A stretch of 20,588 bases of DNA from a virus. This document shows positions 20,384 to 20,588 of the stretch, one piece after another. Position 1 is the first letter of the stretch; each line of letters begins with the position of its first letter. Position numbers and translations under genes: made by a program. Location: positions 1 to 20,588 of the IMG/VR virus record IMGVR_UViG_3300025083_000282; one strand, written 5' to 3'. Under the pieces are notes generated by a model. It worked only from the letters and a program-made list of their open reading frames with translations. It was not told where the DNA came from and did not search any database.

Positions 20384-20588
20384 ATGGCAACAGCATTATT
20401 TATAAAGAGAGAGGATTTAGTTAGATCAACAGCGTTAGGCGGTTCGATTGATACGGATAAGTTCATACAATGGATTAAGGTAGCTCAGGAGATACATATC
20501 ACCAACTATTTAGGAAGCGATCTATATAACAAAATATCGGCAGATATAATTGCAGGAACTCTCGCAGGTAATTATCTTTCATTGGTTA
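20384..20588 (+). CDS. Head-tail connector-like protein, 3' end outside window
   Basis: The frame opens at ATG 20384, two bases after the portal stop, and remains open to the window edge, giving 68 residues. It begins with T-A-L-F-I-K-R-E-D-L-V-R and continues as F-I-Q-W-I-K-V-A-Q-E-I-H-I-T-N-Y-L-G-S-D-L-Y. The helical pattern with Q-x-x-x-I-x-x-Y-L-G-x-D-L-Y resembles small head-tail connectors (gp6-like, DUF6712-like) that usually follow a portal or capsid. The call is provisional because the end is missing. Confidence 0.65.
   Translation, partial: MATALFIKREDLVRSTALGGSIDTDKFIQWIKVAQEIHITNYLGSDLYNKISADIIAGTLAGNYLSLV

Noticed and set aside
1-20588. CRISPR arrays, tRNA or rRNA genes, insertion sequences, integrase or attachment sites
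   Set aside because: Reading both strands showed no regularly spaced repeats, no cloverleaf-like sequence with a CCA-type end, no transposase or integrase motif, and no flanking direct repeats.

Overview
This window is a stretch of a tailed double-stranded DNA bacteriophage or prophage genome, very probably from a host in the Bacteroidota, with Flavobacteriia most likely. The evidence is A+T-rich DNA, A-rich start regions with few Shine-Dalgarno sequences, two promoters of the Bacteroidota form (TTG, about 20 bases, TAnnTTTG), and structural proteins of types I recall from Bacteroidota phages. All supported genes are on the + strand. They are tightly packed, and most junctions are ATGA or TAATG overlaps.

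Bases 1-3474 hold the end of a helix-turn-helix-like protein, a conserved small protein, a small PD-(D/E)XK nuclease-like protein, a promoter-gene-terminator unit (843-1131), two small unknowns, a RecE-like exonuclease, a 41-residue protein, an HNH nuclease and a lone ParB/sulfiredoxin-fold protein.

Bases 3452-6354 are the most interesting part. Four overlapping genes look like a complete DNA-base hypermodification cassette: a TET/JBP-family 2-oxoglutarate/Fe(II) dioxygenase, a helix-hairpin-helix amino acid:DNA transferase of the alpha-glutamyl/putrescinyl-thymine pyrophosphorylase type, a compact FAD-dependent amine or glycine oxidase-like protein, and a P-loop kinase resembling 5-hydroxymethyluracil DNA kinase. 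A plausible route is oxidation of thymine (or 5-methylcytosine) in DNA to the hydroxymethyl base, phosphorylation of that hydroxyl, displacement of the phosphate by an amino acid, and oxidative trimming by the FAD enzyme. The cassette sits directly before the terminase genes, so the DNA may be modified before packaging.

Bases 6351-20588 are the packaging and virion genes: small and large terminase; a tail-assembly-chaperone-like gene with a probable -1 frameshift at a run of nine T; tail completion proteins; two large tail proteins; a 45-residue protein; a tape measure protein; an XkdF-like prohead protease; a 49-residue cysteine-containing protein; an acidic scaffold-like protein; the major capsid protein with a strong terminator; a tail-tube-like protein; a promoter-hairpin region; a small protein; a long portal fusion; and the start of a head-tail connector. 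The portal lies after the capsid gene and far from the terminase, unlike the usual terminase-portal-protease-capsid order. Product names for the virion proteins rest on motif reading and gene order only. No tRNA, rRNA, CRISPR array, insertion sequence or attachment site was seen, and no stretch over 300 bases lacks a gene.
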